A DNA stretch of 64,000 bases from Sporomusa silvacetica DSM 10669 (GTDB lineage Bacteria > Bacillota > Negativicutes > Sporomusales > Sporomusaceae), in contig NZ_LSLK01000070.1 in NCBI RefSeq assembly GCF_002257705.1, forward strand, positions 248,001-312,000. The letters run 5' to 3'. A model generated the notes under the pieces. It did no database searches and was not told where the DNA came from. It saw only the letters and a list, made by a program, of their open reading frames with translations. A program made the translations under genes and the position numbers. This document shows positions 35,046-42,340 of this stretch, in pieces (the stretch's first letter is position 1; the number at the start of each line of letters is the position of its first letter).

Positions 35046-36295
35046 TTCATTGCCTCCCCTTGCGCCCTGCCTACTGCTTGTTCCAGTGTCGGCCTAATGC
35101 CCACACTATGGTTAAGCACCTGCCCGGTAGCAGTCACACTTCCCTCTTTTAGGCAATTGATCAACCTGATAGCATATGGCGACATTCCCAGTTGTTCGGC
35201 CAACAAATCCATTTGAGATTCATGAGCAAAAGCCATCTGCGGCACACCAAATCCTCGCATTGCCCCGGCAGTTGGGTTATTGGTATAGACGGCATACGCA
35301 TCGGCATAGACATTTGGTACTTCATACGGACCGGTGGCATGCACGGCCGCCCTGATAAGTACTGCCGGACCATAAGAGGCGTACGCTCCGGTGTCACCAA
35401 TAATCATCGTTTTTACAGCTGTCAACTTACCATCTTTTGTAGCGCCTGACTTATAGTCAATAATATAGGGGTGGCGCTTGACTGACGTACTTATGGATTC
35501 TTCCCGGGTATATACCATTTTTACAGGCCGTCTGGTGTAGTAGGCTAATAGCCCCAAATAACACTGCACGGAAATATCGAGTTTACCGCCAAAGCCAGCA
35601 CCAGTCACAGCCTGTATAATCCTTACCCTGTTTATACCAATATCTAAGGTCCGGGCCACTTCCCGCCGGTCAAAGTGAGTATTCTGCGTTGCCACCCACA
35701 TTGTCAGCAGGGAACCGTCATACTCGGCAATGCCAGCCTCAGGTTCGATGTAGGCATGTTCCATGCGCTGGGTAGTATACCTATTTTCGACAATAACATC
35801 AGCTGCTGCAAATCCTGCTTCGATGTCACCTTTGCGAATTTTACGAATAAGTAAAATATTTTTATCGTGAATTTGCGGCGCTTCTGCCTGCATTGCCTCG
35901 TTAACGTCAAAGACTGCCGGTAACTCCTTAACCTGCACCTTGATCAGTCTTAAAGCCTCATTGGCTATGTCTTCCGTTTCTGCTGCCACCAACGCCAGTG
36001 CATCACCTACCCGGCGTATTTTATCTTTGCATAATACTGGCTCATCTTTTAGAACAATCCCCGTACCATTAGGTCCAGGAATATCATCAGCAGTTAGAAT
36101 TTTTACAACGCCAGACAGCTTGGCAGCTGCACTAGTGTCGATTGATTCAATAATGGCATGAGGCACCGTACTTCTAAGTACTTTGGCAATCAACATGCCG
36201 GGGCGACTGATATCGGCGGCAAATAGCGACTGACCAGTAACCTTGTGTAAGGCATCCGGTTTAACAATTGAGACTCCTACACCATCCTTACTCAT
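35042..36295 (-). CDS. ndhL: Nicotinate dehydrogenase, large molybdopterin subunit
   Basis: The N-terminal half of the molybdenum subunit, 417 residues. It opens with the xanthine dehydrogenase-type VTGQSLFAADISRPGMLIAKVLRS. It contains TQRMEHAYIEPEAG near residue 145, TQNTHFDRREVARTLDI near 170, GAGFGGKLDISVQ near 205 and AMRGFGVPQMAFAHE near 325. I start it at the ATG at 36295, whose reading frame overlaps the ndhS stop by eight bases; the longer frame runs further into ndhS. It would pair with NdhM around the molybdopterin cytosine dinucleotide cofactor, probably with a labile selenium ligand. Confidence 0.92.
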   Translation of the reverse strand: MSKDGVGVSIVKPDALHKVTGQSLFAADISRPGMLIAKVLRSTVPHAIIESIDTSAAAKLSGVVKILTADDIPGPNGTGIVLKDEPVLCKDKIRRVGDALALVAAETEDIANEALRLIKVQVKELPAVFDVNEAMQAEAPQIHDKNILLIRKIRKGDIEAGFAAADVIVENRYTTQRMEHAYIEPEAGIAEYDGSLLTMWVATQNTHFDRREVARTLDIGINRVRIIQAVTGAGFGGKLDISVQCYLGLLAYYTRRPVKMVYTREESISTSVKRHPYIIDYKSGATKDGKLTAVKTMIIGDTGAYASYGPAVLIRAAVHATGPYEVPNVYADAYAVYTNNPTAGAMRGFGVPQMAFAHESQMDLLAEQLGMSPYAIRLINCLKEGSVTATGQVLNHSVGIRPTLEQAVGRAQGEAMK

Positions 36296-36782
36296 GGCAA
36301 CATTCCCCTTTACAGCCTTCACTAACTGCTGCTACAGCCTCAACAATTTTCTTATATCCTGTGCAGCGACAGACATTCCCTGACATAGCCACCTTAATTT
36401 CATCTCGGGTTGGCTCGGGATTTTCATCAAGTAAGGCTTTCGCCGACAATATCATTCCCGGAGTACAAAAACCGCACTGCACCGCCCCATGATCAATAAA
36501 GGACTGCTGCAAAGGATGTAATACGCCGTTATTGGCTAATCCTTCAATCGTAGTTATATTGCAACCGTCCACTACTAAAGCCAGCACTAAACAGGAGTCC
36601 ACTGCTTTTCCGTCCAAGATAACGGTACAAGCACCGCATTCACCCACACCGCAGCCTTTTTTAGTCCCGGTCAAGCCCAAATCATCCCGCAGCAAATCAA
36701 TTAACAATCGGTCTGCCGCCACTTCTGCTTTGATCTTTCGACCATTTAGTGTAAATTCAATCAGTGTCTTCGCCACTGCCAT
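36288..36782 (-). CDS. ndhS: Nicotinate dehydrogenase, iron-sulfur subunit
   Basis: The two-[2Fe-2S] electron transfer subunit, 164 residues. The plant-type cluster motif is KKGCGVGECGACTVILDG with a further Cys near residue 64. The second cluster motif is QCGFCTPGMILSAKALL (near 103) with SGNVCRCTGYKKIVEAV (near 137). Six to eight cysteines are in the expected spacing. The ATG at 36782 with a GGGAGG site is chosen over the TTG two codons earlier. It is the first gene of the large nicotinate operon, behind a sigma-54 type promoter. Confidence 0.92.
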   Translation of the reverse strand: MAVAKTLIEFTLNGRKIKAEVAADRLLIDLLRDDLGLTGTKKGCGVGECGACTVILDGKAVDSCLVLALVVDGCNITTIEGLANNGVLHPLQQSFIDHGAVQCGFCTPGMILSAKALLDENPEPTRDEIKVAMSGNVCRCTGYKKIVEAVAAVSEGCKGECCHE

Positions 36783-36822
36783 AAACAACCAACCCTCCCC
36801 ACAACAACTTAACTTAAGTTAA

Positions 36823-36838
36823 TGCATTTTTCGCGCCA
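36823..36838 (-). promoter_or_regulatory. Sigma-54 type promoter for the ndh-ena-hnr operon
   Basis: Minus strand TGGCGCG-AAAA-ATGCA, with GG and GC ten bases apart, about 40 bp before ndhS. The -12 box is ATGCA where TTGCA is ideal. Confidence 0.62.
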
Positions 36839-36935
36839 ATCGAACCATTATTCTTTAAAGTAGTGATTCCCGCCATTTTAGCCAGTGTTATACGGGGTAG
36901 TTAACAAGCAATCCCCCTAAGTACAATGCCTTGCT

Positions 36936-36951
36936 ATTTCAAATATGAAAT
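36936..36951. promoter_or_regulatory. Palindrome 1 upstream of ndhS (candidate activator site)
   Basis: ATTTCA-AATA-TGAAAT, a perfect 6-bp arm palindrome about 100 bp upstream of the -24 element. The same TTTCA-N4-TGAAA design recurs at 37016 and at 42190. Confidence 0.6.
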
Positions 36952-37004
36952 ACACTTGGCAAAAAACTTGGATTATTAGCAGTTATCTCTGGCAAATTCT
37001 AAGT

Positions 37005-37030
37005 TTGAAATGCCATTTCAATTATGAAAA
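37005..37030. promoter_or_regulatory. Palindrome 2 upstream of ndhS (candidate activator site)
   Basis: TTGAAAT-GCC-ATTTCAA followed at once by ATTA-TGAAA, so the TTTCA half-site is shared by two overlapping palindromes (TGAAA-N5-TTTCA-N4-TGAAA). It is 170-190 bp upstream of the -24 element. Confidence 0.6.
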
Positions 37031-37045
37031 GCCGCAAGTAAAATT

Positions 37046-37084
37046 GTAACGCTAAGCCCCAATTATCGTGAGACTTAGCGTTAC
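37046..37084 (-). terminator. Terminator of the methyltransferase operon
   Basis: GTAACGCTAAG, a 17-base loop, and its exact complement, 18 bp after the stop of the methyl-H4folate methyltransferase gene. The T tract is short. Confidence 0.65.
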
Positions 37085-37102
37085 ATGGCAAACAATTAAA
37101 TT

Positions 37103-37900
37103 TTACTCGTAGGAGCCGTTTCTATAGGCCACTAAATAATCTCCACAGTATTCATCTTGGCCTAGTAAAGCTTTAGCAGCATAAATGAACCCCATCATTC
37201 CTTTGTCTGTCGGATTCAGAATATACCCATCCATACCTAGCGCCATAGTTTGGGTGACAAATAACCTATTCAAGATTTTTCGTCCGGGAAGGCCAAAAGA
37301 TACATTGCTTAAGCCACAAGCGAAATGGACTTTAGGATAATCCTGTTTTATTAATTTGATTGTTTCCAGAACTTCTAACCCAGCTTCACCAACAACACTA
37401 ATCGGTTTGACCAGCGGATCAAAGTGAATATCTTCCTCCGGAACTCCGGCTGCCGTAAGTTTAGCATATAGGCTTTTTACTACTCGCATACGATCATCTG
37501 CTGTATTCGGCATTCCTGTATCATCCATGCACAAGGCAATAACCTTAGCCTTGTACTTGAGTACCAAGGGTAGAACTTCTTCATACCGGGCCTTCTCATC
37601 GGTTATTGAATTGACCATAGGTTGACCACATTTAGTCAACGCCAGGCCAGCCTCAACAGCCTTAGGATTGGGACTGTCAATACAAAGCGGAGTATCAACG
37701 GCCTCCTGAATCGTTTTTACCAGCCACTCCATAACTTCTACTTCATTATGCACTTTGTTCCCGCAATTTACATCAATGTAAGTAGCTCCTGCTTCCATCT
37801 GCTCAATGGCAACTTTTTTTATATATTCGGCATCTCGGTTGTCCACTGCTTCACTTATGGCTTTGCGGCTTGTATTAATAAGTTCACCGATAATTACCAC
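37103..37900 (-). CDS. Methyl-corrinoid:tetrahydrofolate methyltransferase (MtgA/AcsE-like)
   Basis: A 265-residue pterin-binding TIM-barrel methyltransferase that would move a methyl group from a methyl-corrinoid protein to tetrahydrofolate. Family features are ATYIDVNCGNKV near residue 37, TPLCIDSPNPKAVEAGL near 70, PMVNSITDEKARYEEVLPL near 93 and CGLSNVSFGLPGRKILN near 195. The GTG start has an AAAGGAG site. The neighbours, a corrinoid protein, an MttB-family protein and a transporter, make a complete catabolic demethylation unit like those that use glycine betaine or proline betaine in acetogens. The product methyl-H4folate would enter the Wood-Ljungdahl pathway. Confidence 0.88.
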   Translation of the reverse strand: MVIIGELINTSRKAISEAVDNRDAEYIKKVAIEQMEAGATYIDVNCGNKVHNEVEVMEWLVKTIQEAVDTPLCIDSPNPKAVEAGLALTKCGQPMVNSITDEKARYEEVLPLVLKYKAKVIALCMDDTGMPNTADDRMRVVKSLYAKLTAAGVPEEDIHFDPLVKPISVVGEAGLEVLETIKLIKQDYPKVHFACGLSNVSFGLPGRKILNRLFVTQTMALGMDGYILNPTDKGMMGFIYAAKALLGQDEYCGDYLVAYRNGSYE

Positions 37901-37960
37901 TGCAATTTTCTCCTTTATGTTTAGTCAATAAACCTACGCAACCGGGAATAATTGTATATG

Positions 37961-38599
37961 TTATGCAAGCATTTTCGTGGCAATTTCTTTGGCAGCAATG
38001 GCATCCGCACAAAACGCATCAGCATAAATCTCATCAGCAAATTCCTGAGAAATAGGAGCACCGCCTACCAGAATCTTAACTTCGTCTCTAAGACCGGCAG
38101 CCTTGATCGCTTCGACGGTATCCTTCATGGCCATCATGGTCGTAGTTAACAATGCTGACAAGCCAACAAATTGCGGCTTGTGTTCCTTAATAGCTTCGAC
38201 AAATTTCTCCGGCGAAACATCGACACCAAGATCAATTACATTAAAAGCGGAACTTTCTAAAATGAGAACTACTAGATTTTTCCCTATGTCATGCAGGTCT
38301 CCAGCAACAGTTCCGATGATAACGGTGGCTAGCTTTTTCAGGCTACCGCCACCAGCCCCTAACAATGGTTTGAGCAATTCCATACCACATCCTAGCGCTT
38401 TGGCTGCCCGTAGTACCTCAGGCACAAACATTTCTCCAGCCTTAAACTTAGGTGCTACGATATCCATCCCGCCAAGCAAGCCTTGGTTAATAATATCATC
38501 CGCTTTTGCCCCATTATCCATTAATTCTTGGGTTATTGCTTTAACACCCTTTAAATCCCCTTTGAAGACCGCTTGTGCTAATTTGTTAAATTCGCTCAT
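37961..38599 (-). CDS. Methyltransferase corrinoid protein (MtgC/MttC family)
   Basis: A 212-residue methyl carrier. A four-helix cap (about 1-85) is followed by a B12-binding Rossmann domain with GTVAGDLHDIGKNLV, in which D101, H103 and G106 form the DxHxxG base-off signature. IGGAPISQE-type VGGAPISQEFADEIYADAF lies near the C-terminus. I chose the ATG at 38599 for its GGAGGAGG site; the longer frame adds six residues. It would be methylated by the MttB-like protein and demethylated by the folate methyltransferase, whose genes flank it. A reductive activator (RamA-type) is not encoded nearby. Confidence 0.92.
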   Translation of the reverse strand: MSEFNKLAQAVFKGDLKGVKAITQELMDNGAKADDIINQGLLGGMDIVAPKFKAGEMFVPEVLRAAKALGCGMELLKPLLGAGGGSLKKLATVIIGTVAGDLHDIGKNLVVLILESSAFNVIDLGVDVSPEKFVEAIKEHKPQFVGLSALLTTTMMAMKDTVEAIKAAGLRDEVKILVGGAPISQEFADEIYADAFCADAIAAKEIATKMLA

Positions 38600-38638
38600 T
38601 ATAAATTCCTCCTCCAAGTATATTTATGTTTTATCTAC

Positions 38639-40162
38639 TTAGTCCTCATAATATTCAGCTTCAGCTTTCGCTAAAGCACCGTAAAACTCATCAAGTACCT
38701 CTTTATCAGTCTCTTTGGTCATATAGCTTACCACTACCATTAGAACAGCCGAGGCCACCATACCGAGCACCCCATACCAGCTGTCACCCATCCCATTCTG
38801 GTAAGTAAGCAATACCCCGATGACACCTACAATAGAAGCAGTCAAAGCGGCTGGCGCCGTAGCCCGTCGCCAGTAGAGTGCCGCTACCAATACAGGGAAG
38901 ATCGGCATAACCAAGGCAATGGCAAACATAATCAACGTCCACATCAAATCCGGGGGATTAAGAGCCAGCCATAATGCCGTCAAACCTAACCCAACAACTG
39001 CTAAGCGGGCAATAGTAATATGAACATTAGGACTAACCTTAAGCTTGAGCAGCCTGGTAAGAACATCCTCCGATATGATCGAACCAGCTACCAAAAGGTG
39101 TGATGTGGCGGCAGACAAGCCTTTGGCCAATGTGCCCCAGACGAATACTGCCATTAATATTGCTGCAACACTGGCTGATTGTGGTGAAATAACCTTGGCA
39201 AGTAATAATGGAATAACCAGCTCGGTATCGCCACCCTTTAATCCTGGCAGCGTGGCAATAGCGGCAAAACCGATAAACATAACACCAGTCCAAACGATGG
39301 TTTGCAAGATAGGCTGTAAAACCATCAGGGTGCGCTGGGTTTGCATGTCCTTGCCAAAATATCCGGCCCTGATGAATACATCAGGCAACATGATCGTCCA
39401 CCCAATAGCACAAGCAATTGGATAACCGAACCTGGCAGAATAAGGCACCCACTTTTCGGGGCCAGGATAAGAAAACCAAGAGTTAGTGTGTTCCCAGACA
39501 CTGGCTGCTGCACCAAAAACATCACCACCAAAGCCGTAGGCAATTGCACAGATACCGATGCTCCAAAGTGCAACCATGAATATCCAGGCTTGGACTGTAG
39601 CCGCCCACGCCACCGATTTTACGCCCCCAAACGGAATAAATAGCAAGGCAGTCAAACCAACGAATATTACTGCGCTTGTCTGGGTAATAGCTCCATTAGT
39701 GGCAACGGTAGCTGCCTTGCCGCAGGCAATATAGATAGCAGCGGCATAAGGCATGGAAACACAGAAGAACACTAATGCCAATACCAACCGCAGAGTTGGG
39801 CTGCGGAAACGGTCAACAAAGATGTCAGCCTGAGTCGTGTAATTCCGTTGGGTATTTAACAACCACACTCTGTTCATAACAAAGTAAGTAAGAACCGGGA
39901 ATAACGGGATATAGCTAAGCTCAGACATATAGTAACCAAAGCCGCCACGGTAATAACCACCAGGTCCTGCAAAGAACACCCAGGTGCTCATGAGAGCCGC
40001 GATATAGGTCATACAGAGGACAAACCAGTTAATTGTGTTGCCCGCAGTATAAAAATGCCGGGCGGAGTTATTCTTTTCACGCCACCATACATAAACCCCA
40101 AAAGCGATAAGCGCTCCCATGTAACTGATATATAACGTCCAGGTAGTAGAAGCAGATAACAT
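38639..40162 (-). CDS. Sodium:solute symporter (SSS family)
   Basis: A 507-residue inner-membrane symporter with about thirteen hydrophobic segments. It starts with an outward N-terminal helix (YISYMGALIAFGVYVWWR) and contains HFYTAGNTINWFVLCMTYIAALMSTWVFFAGPGG (positions about 34-68), where the sodium-site residues of the family lie. The cargo cannot be read from sequence. Within the operon it would import the methylated substrate. Known acetogen betaine operons mostly use BCCT or ABC carriers, so an SSS carrier, often used for organic acids, hints at an unusual substrate. Its ATG touches the stop of the small partner gene. Confidence 0.88.
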   Translation of the reverse strand: MLSASTTWTLYISYMGALIAFGVYVWWREKNNSARHFYTAGNTINWFVLCMTYIAALMSTWVFFAGPGGYYRGGFGYYMSELSYIPLFPVLTYFVMNRVWLLNTQRNYTTQADIFVDRFRSPTLRLVLALVFFCVSMPYAAAIYIACGKAATVATNGAITQTSAVIFVGLTALLFIPFGGVKSVAWAATVQAWIFMVALWSIGICAIAYGFGGDVFGAAASVWEHTNSWFSYPGPEKWVPYSARFGYPIACAIGWTIMLPDVFIRAGYFGKDMQTQRTLMVLQPILQTIVWTGVMFIGFAAIATLPGLKGGDTELVIPLLLAKVISPQSASVAAILMAVFVWGTLAKGLSAATSHLLVAGSIISEDVLTRLLKLKVSPNVHITIARLAVVGLGLTALWLALNPPDLMWTLIMFAIALVMPIFPVLVAALYWRRATAPAALTASIVGVIGVLLTYQNGMGDSWYGVLGMVASAVLMVVVSYMTKETDKEVLDEFYGALAKAEAEYYED

Positions 40163-40435
40163 CTATATCCCTCCCTTTGAAATAGGCTCATCTGTGTTTA
40201 TGCTGTCTGCTGCCTGCAGGGATTGATCAGGTCGTTTCCTCAGCCTTCGTTGTTTATGCAGTATTGCCATCCCGCCATATACAATAATCCACAGTGGCAA
40301 AATGGTCAATGCTCCATGCCATAAGGCGGCGTTTGCATCCCCATACACTGGGAATCCTGGCACGTTATATAGTGCATAAAAAAGTACAGTTAGACCCAAC
40401 CACCACTTTTCTGTTGTTTTATAAGACTTTTTCAC
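40163..40435 (-). CDS. Small membrane partner of the symporter
   Basis: A 90-residue protein starting at a GTG at 40435 with a strong GGGGGGAG site. It has two membrane segments (about 12-30, WWLGLTVLFYALYNVPGF, and about 42-65, WHGALTILPLWIIVYGGMAIL) and a basic, polar tail. Its stop codon directly abuts the symporter start, so the two are coupled. Small two-helix partners are known for several SSS carriers. I infer a similar role in assembly or stability. Confidence 0.75.
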   Translation of the reverse strand: MKKSYKTTEKWWLGLTVLFYALYNVPGFPVYGDANAALWHGALTILPLWIIVYGGMAILHKQRRLRKRPDQSLQAADSINTDEPISKGGI

Positions 40436-40532
40436 AATTGCTCCCCCCTTTTTTGAACTCCCCACCTATTAATTATCACCTCACAGTTACCTATACATAT
40501 CACTTATCACAGCTAGAGCAGTGCTCAATCGT

Positions 40533-41981
40533 TTATTTACCGACAAGCTTGGCATCTGCTTGCTTCATTATTTCATCCATATTGCTTAGAGCCTCACCTG
40601 CCACAGCTATTGGCTGATAGTTTTCCTTAATGGCCTGATAAACATCTTTGGCCCGGTCAAGCATGTCCTTCTTGCCAGACTTTTCCCAATTAGGTCTGGA
40701 ATCGCGATTAAAGGTCGGCAGTCGTAAAGAATCCCGGAAATGCTCAAACGTGTGATCCATATCTACAAAAGATTCTTTGCCGGTCAATTCCATCATTTCA
40801 TTCCAGGCAAGCATATCGTCATTAATCTCCAAACCACCTAACAGCTTCTTAGTCATAGCAAAAATGTCGTTGTCGATAATGAGTTGGAGCGGGCTAATGG
40901 TTTTTGCTACTTCTAGCTGTCCGGCCCCTCCCAGTACAGATGCGCCAGACAGAGCCAGCATATGAATTAACGATGTTCTTTCAACCATTGACTGACCATC
41001 TAATAGGAAGCTATCTGATCCAGTACCATAGCTGTGAGCATAAATGCCATATCCCTCTTCAAACAATTGCATAGCAACCATTCTTCCCATGGTGGTTTCG
41101 ATTGGCGATTGCAAAGTATAGGTTGTTAACATATCCATAGCAAATAATAGCGGTGTGGCAATAACAGGTAAGCCTGGGGCAAGAAGCTGAGCCATAATTA
41201 TTTGCGCCATAACCTCTGTAGATGCCAGCAAGGCTATGCCCTGCGGAGTAATAGGCGCATTAGCACCAGCTGCAGGTAGAGAACAAGGCTGGATAGGCAC
41301 TCCGTTAATACAGCATTGATAAAGAGCCTCCATATCCATGTATTTATATTGAAAAGGCGGAACAGAGCAAGTGATAAAACTAATAATCGGTCTCTTCTTC
41401 AGTTCTTCTTTTCCGCCTACCCGGGCAGCAGCCAATTCAATTAGATATTTTGCGTTTGCTGCTTCATAGGGCTGCACCCAAATGTGTTTTTTGCTGTGTT
41501 CAAGAACAGTCCGTAATGTATGAATATCGATGGTTTCGCCTGGGACCGATTTAATCGACGTGGATGGAAGTGCACAAAAATTGATATTATCTAAGGAATT
41601 AATAAGCTTTGTCCAATCGGCTACCTCTTCGATGGTGATATTATGATACTCGCCATTTTCATTTAGATAGTTCATACCACCTGTGCAAGTTCTAGTATAA
41701 AATTTACCATCAGGATGAGGGAAAGTTACATCGTATTGGGGATCAGGCGCCGCTAATGTAAAACTTTTAGGTATGCTTTTCAATGCTTGGTCGATTACTG
41801 ATTTGGGAAACTTAACCGTACCTGAAGTGGCGTCAACCTGAGCACCAGCATCTTTTAATAATCCCATTACTGTAGGATGGTCGATCTTAACACCTTTAGT
41901 TGATAAAAGTGTTTCAACCTTTTCCTTCATCACAGCAATTTCATTTGTCGATAGAATTTTTGTATTAAGTATTCCAGCCAT
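40533..41981 (-). CDS. MttB-superfamily methyltransferase, non-pyrrolysine
   Basis: A 482-residue TIM-barrel methyltransferase of the trimethylamine methyltransferase superfamily. The frame has no internal amber codon, so it lacks pyrrolysine and belongs with the enzymes acting on quaternary amines such as glycine betaine, proline betaine or carnitine. Recognisable segments are CTGGMNYLNENGEYHNITIEEV near residue 100, ISFITCSVPPFQYKYMDMEAL near 205, CSLPAAGANAPITPQGIALLAS near 240 and ASVLGGAGQLEVAKTISPLQLIIDND near 350. It should pass a methyl group to the corrinoid protein. It leads the operon from a sigma-54 type promoter that resembles those of the neighbouring nicotinate genes, so N-methylnicotinate is the candidate substrate I favour. 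Direct evidence is absent. Confidence 0.88.
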   Translation of the reverse strand: MAGILNTKILSTNEIAVMKEKVETLLSTKGVKIDHPTVMGLLKDAGAQVDATSGTVKFPKSVIDQALKSIPKSFTLAAPDPQYDVTFPHPDGKFYTRTCTGGMNYLNENGEYHNITIEEVADWTKLINSLDNINFCALPSTSIKSVPGETIDIHTLRTVLEHSKKHIWVQPYEAANAKYLIELAAARVGGKEELKKRPIISFITCSVPPFQYKYMDMEALYQCCINGVPIQPCSLPAAGANAPITPQGIALLASTEVMAQIIMAQLLAPGLPVIATPLLFAMDMLTTYTLQSPIETTMGRMVAMQLFEEGYGIYAHSYGTGSDSFLLDGQSMVERTSLIHMLALSGASVLGGAGQLEVAKTISPLQLIIDNDIFAMTKKLLGGLEINDDMLAWNEMMELTGKESFVDMDHTFEHFRDSLRLPTFNRDSRPNWEKSGKKDMLDRAKDVYQAIKENYQPIAVAGEALSNMDEIMKQADAKLVGK

Positions 41982-42033
41982 TTTTATACCCCCCTAGTAA
42001 TTTGTCGATCCATGCCGACTTACTTTATATACT

Positions 42034-42049
42034 TGCAATAAACATGCCT
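42034..42049 (-). promoter_or_regulatory. Sigma-54 type promoter for the mttB-like operon
   Basis: Minus strand AGGCATG-TTTA-TTGCA, with GG and GC ten bases apart, about 50 bp before the start codon. Only the first base departs from the usual TGG. Confidence 0.68.
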
Positions 42050-42189
42050 AAAAGTGATTATAGGAAAATTAAATGTAAAATTTCCTGAATAACCCGATCA
42101 TTTCCTACTACCTTGCCCCTGATTTATGCTTAAGATTTTATCACTTGCTTTTTTCAGTCACAATCAAACCTGCAAAGTAATGTGCAACC

Positions 42190-42203
42190 TTTCATTATTG
42201 AAA
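42190..42203. promoter_or_regulatory. Palindrome upstream of the mttB-like operon (candidate activator site)
   Basis: TTTCA-TTAT-TGAAA, about 140 bp upstream of the -24 element. It has the same arms and the same four-base spacer as the two palindromes in front of ndhS. Confidence 0.6.
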
Positions 42204-42340
42204 CCTGATATTTGATTTGCCTGAATTAAACACTCCTTTTTTCGGAATAGTTGCAAGGATTTCAGGAGTGGTCAAGGTCTATTTCATTAACGCGATGGTG
42301 ATTTCACTCTTGCAACCATAAAAAAGCTCCTCTACCCCTG

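Larger units (their letters stand above)
41982..42340. other. Regulatory interval of the methyltransferase operon
   Basis: A 359-bp gap without a gene. It holds the sigma-54 promoter at 42034, the palindrome at 42190 and a CACTCCT/AGGAGTG inverted repeat (42231-42270) that may belong to the end of the chemoreceptor transcript. Confidence 0.65.

Noticed and set aside
40533..41981. Pyrrolysine-containing trimethylamine methyltransferase
   Set aside because: The frame is open with no internal TAG, so the enzyme is of the non-pyrrolysine type and trimethylamine is not the expected substrate.
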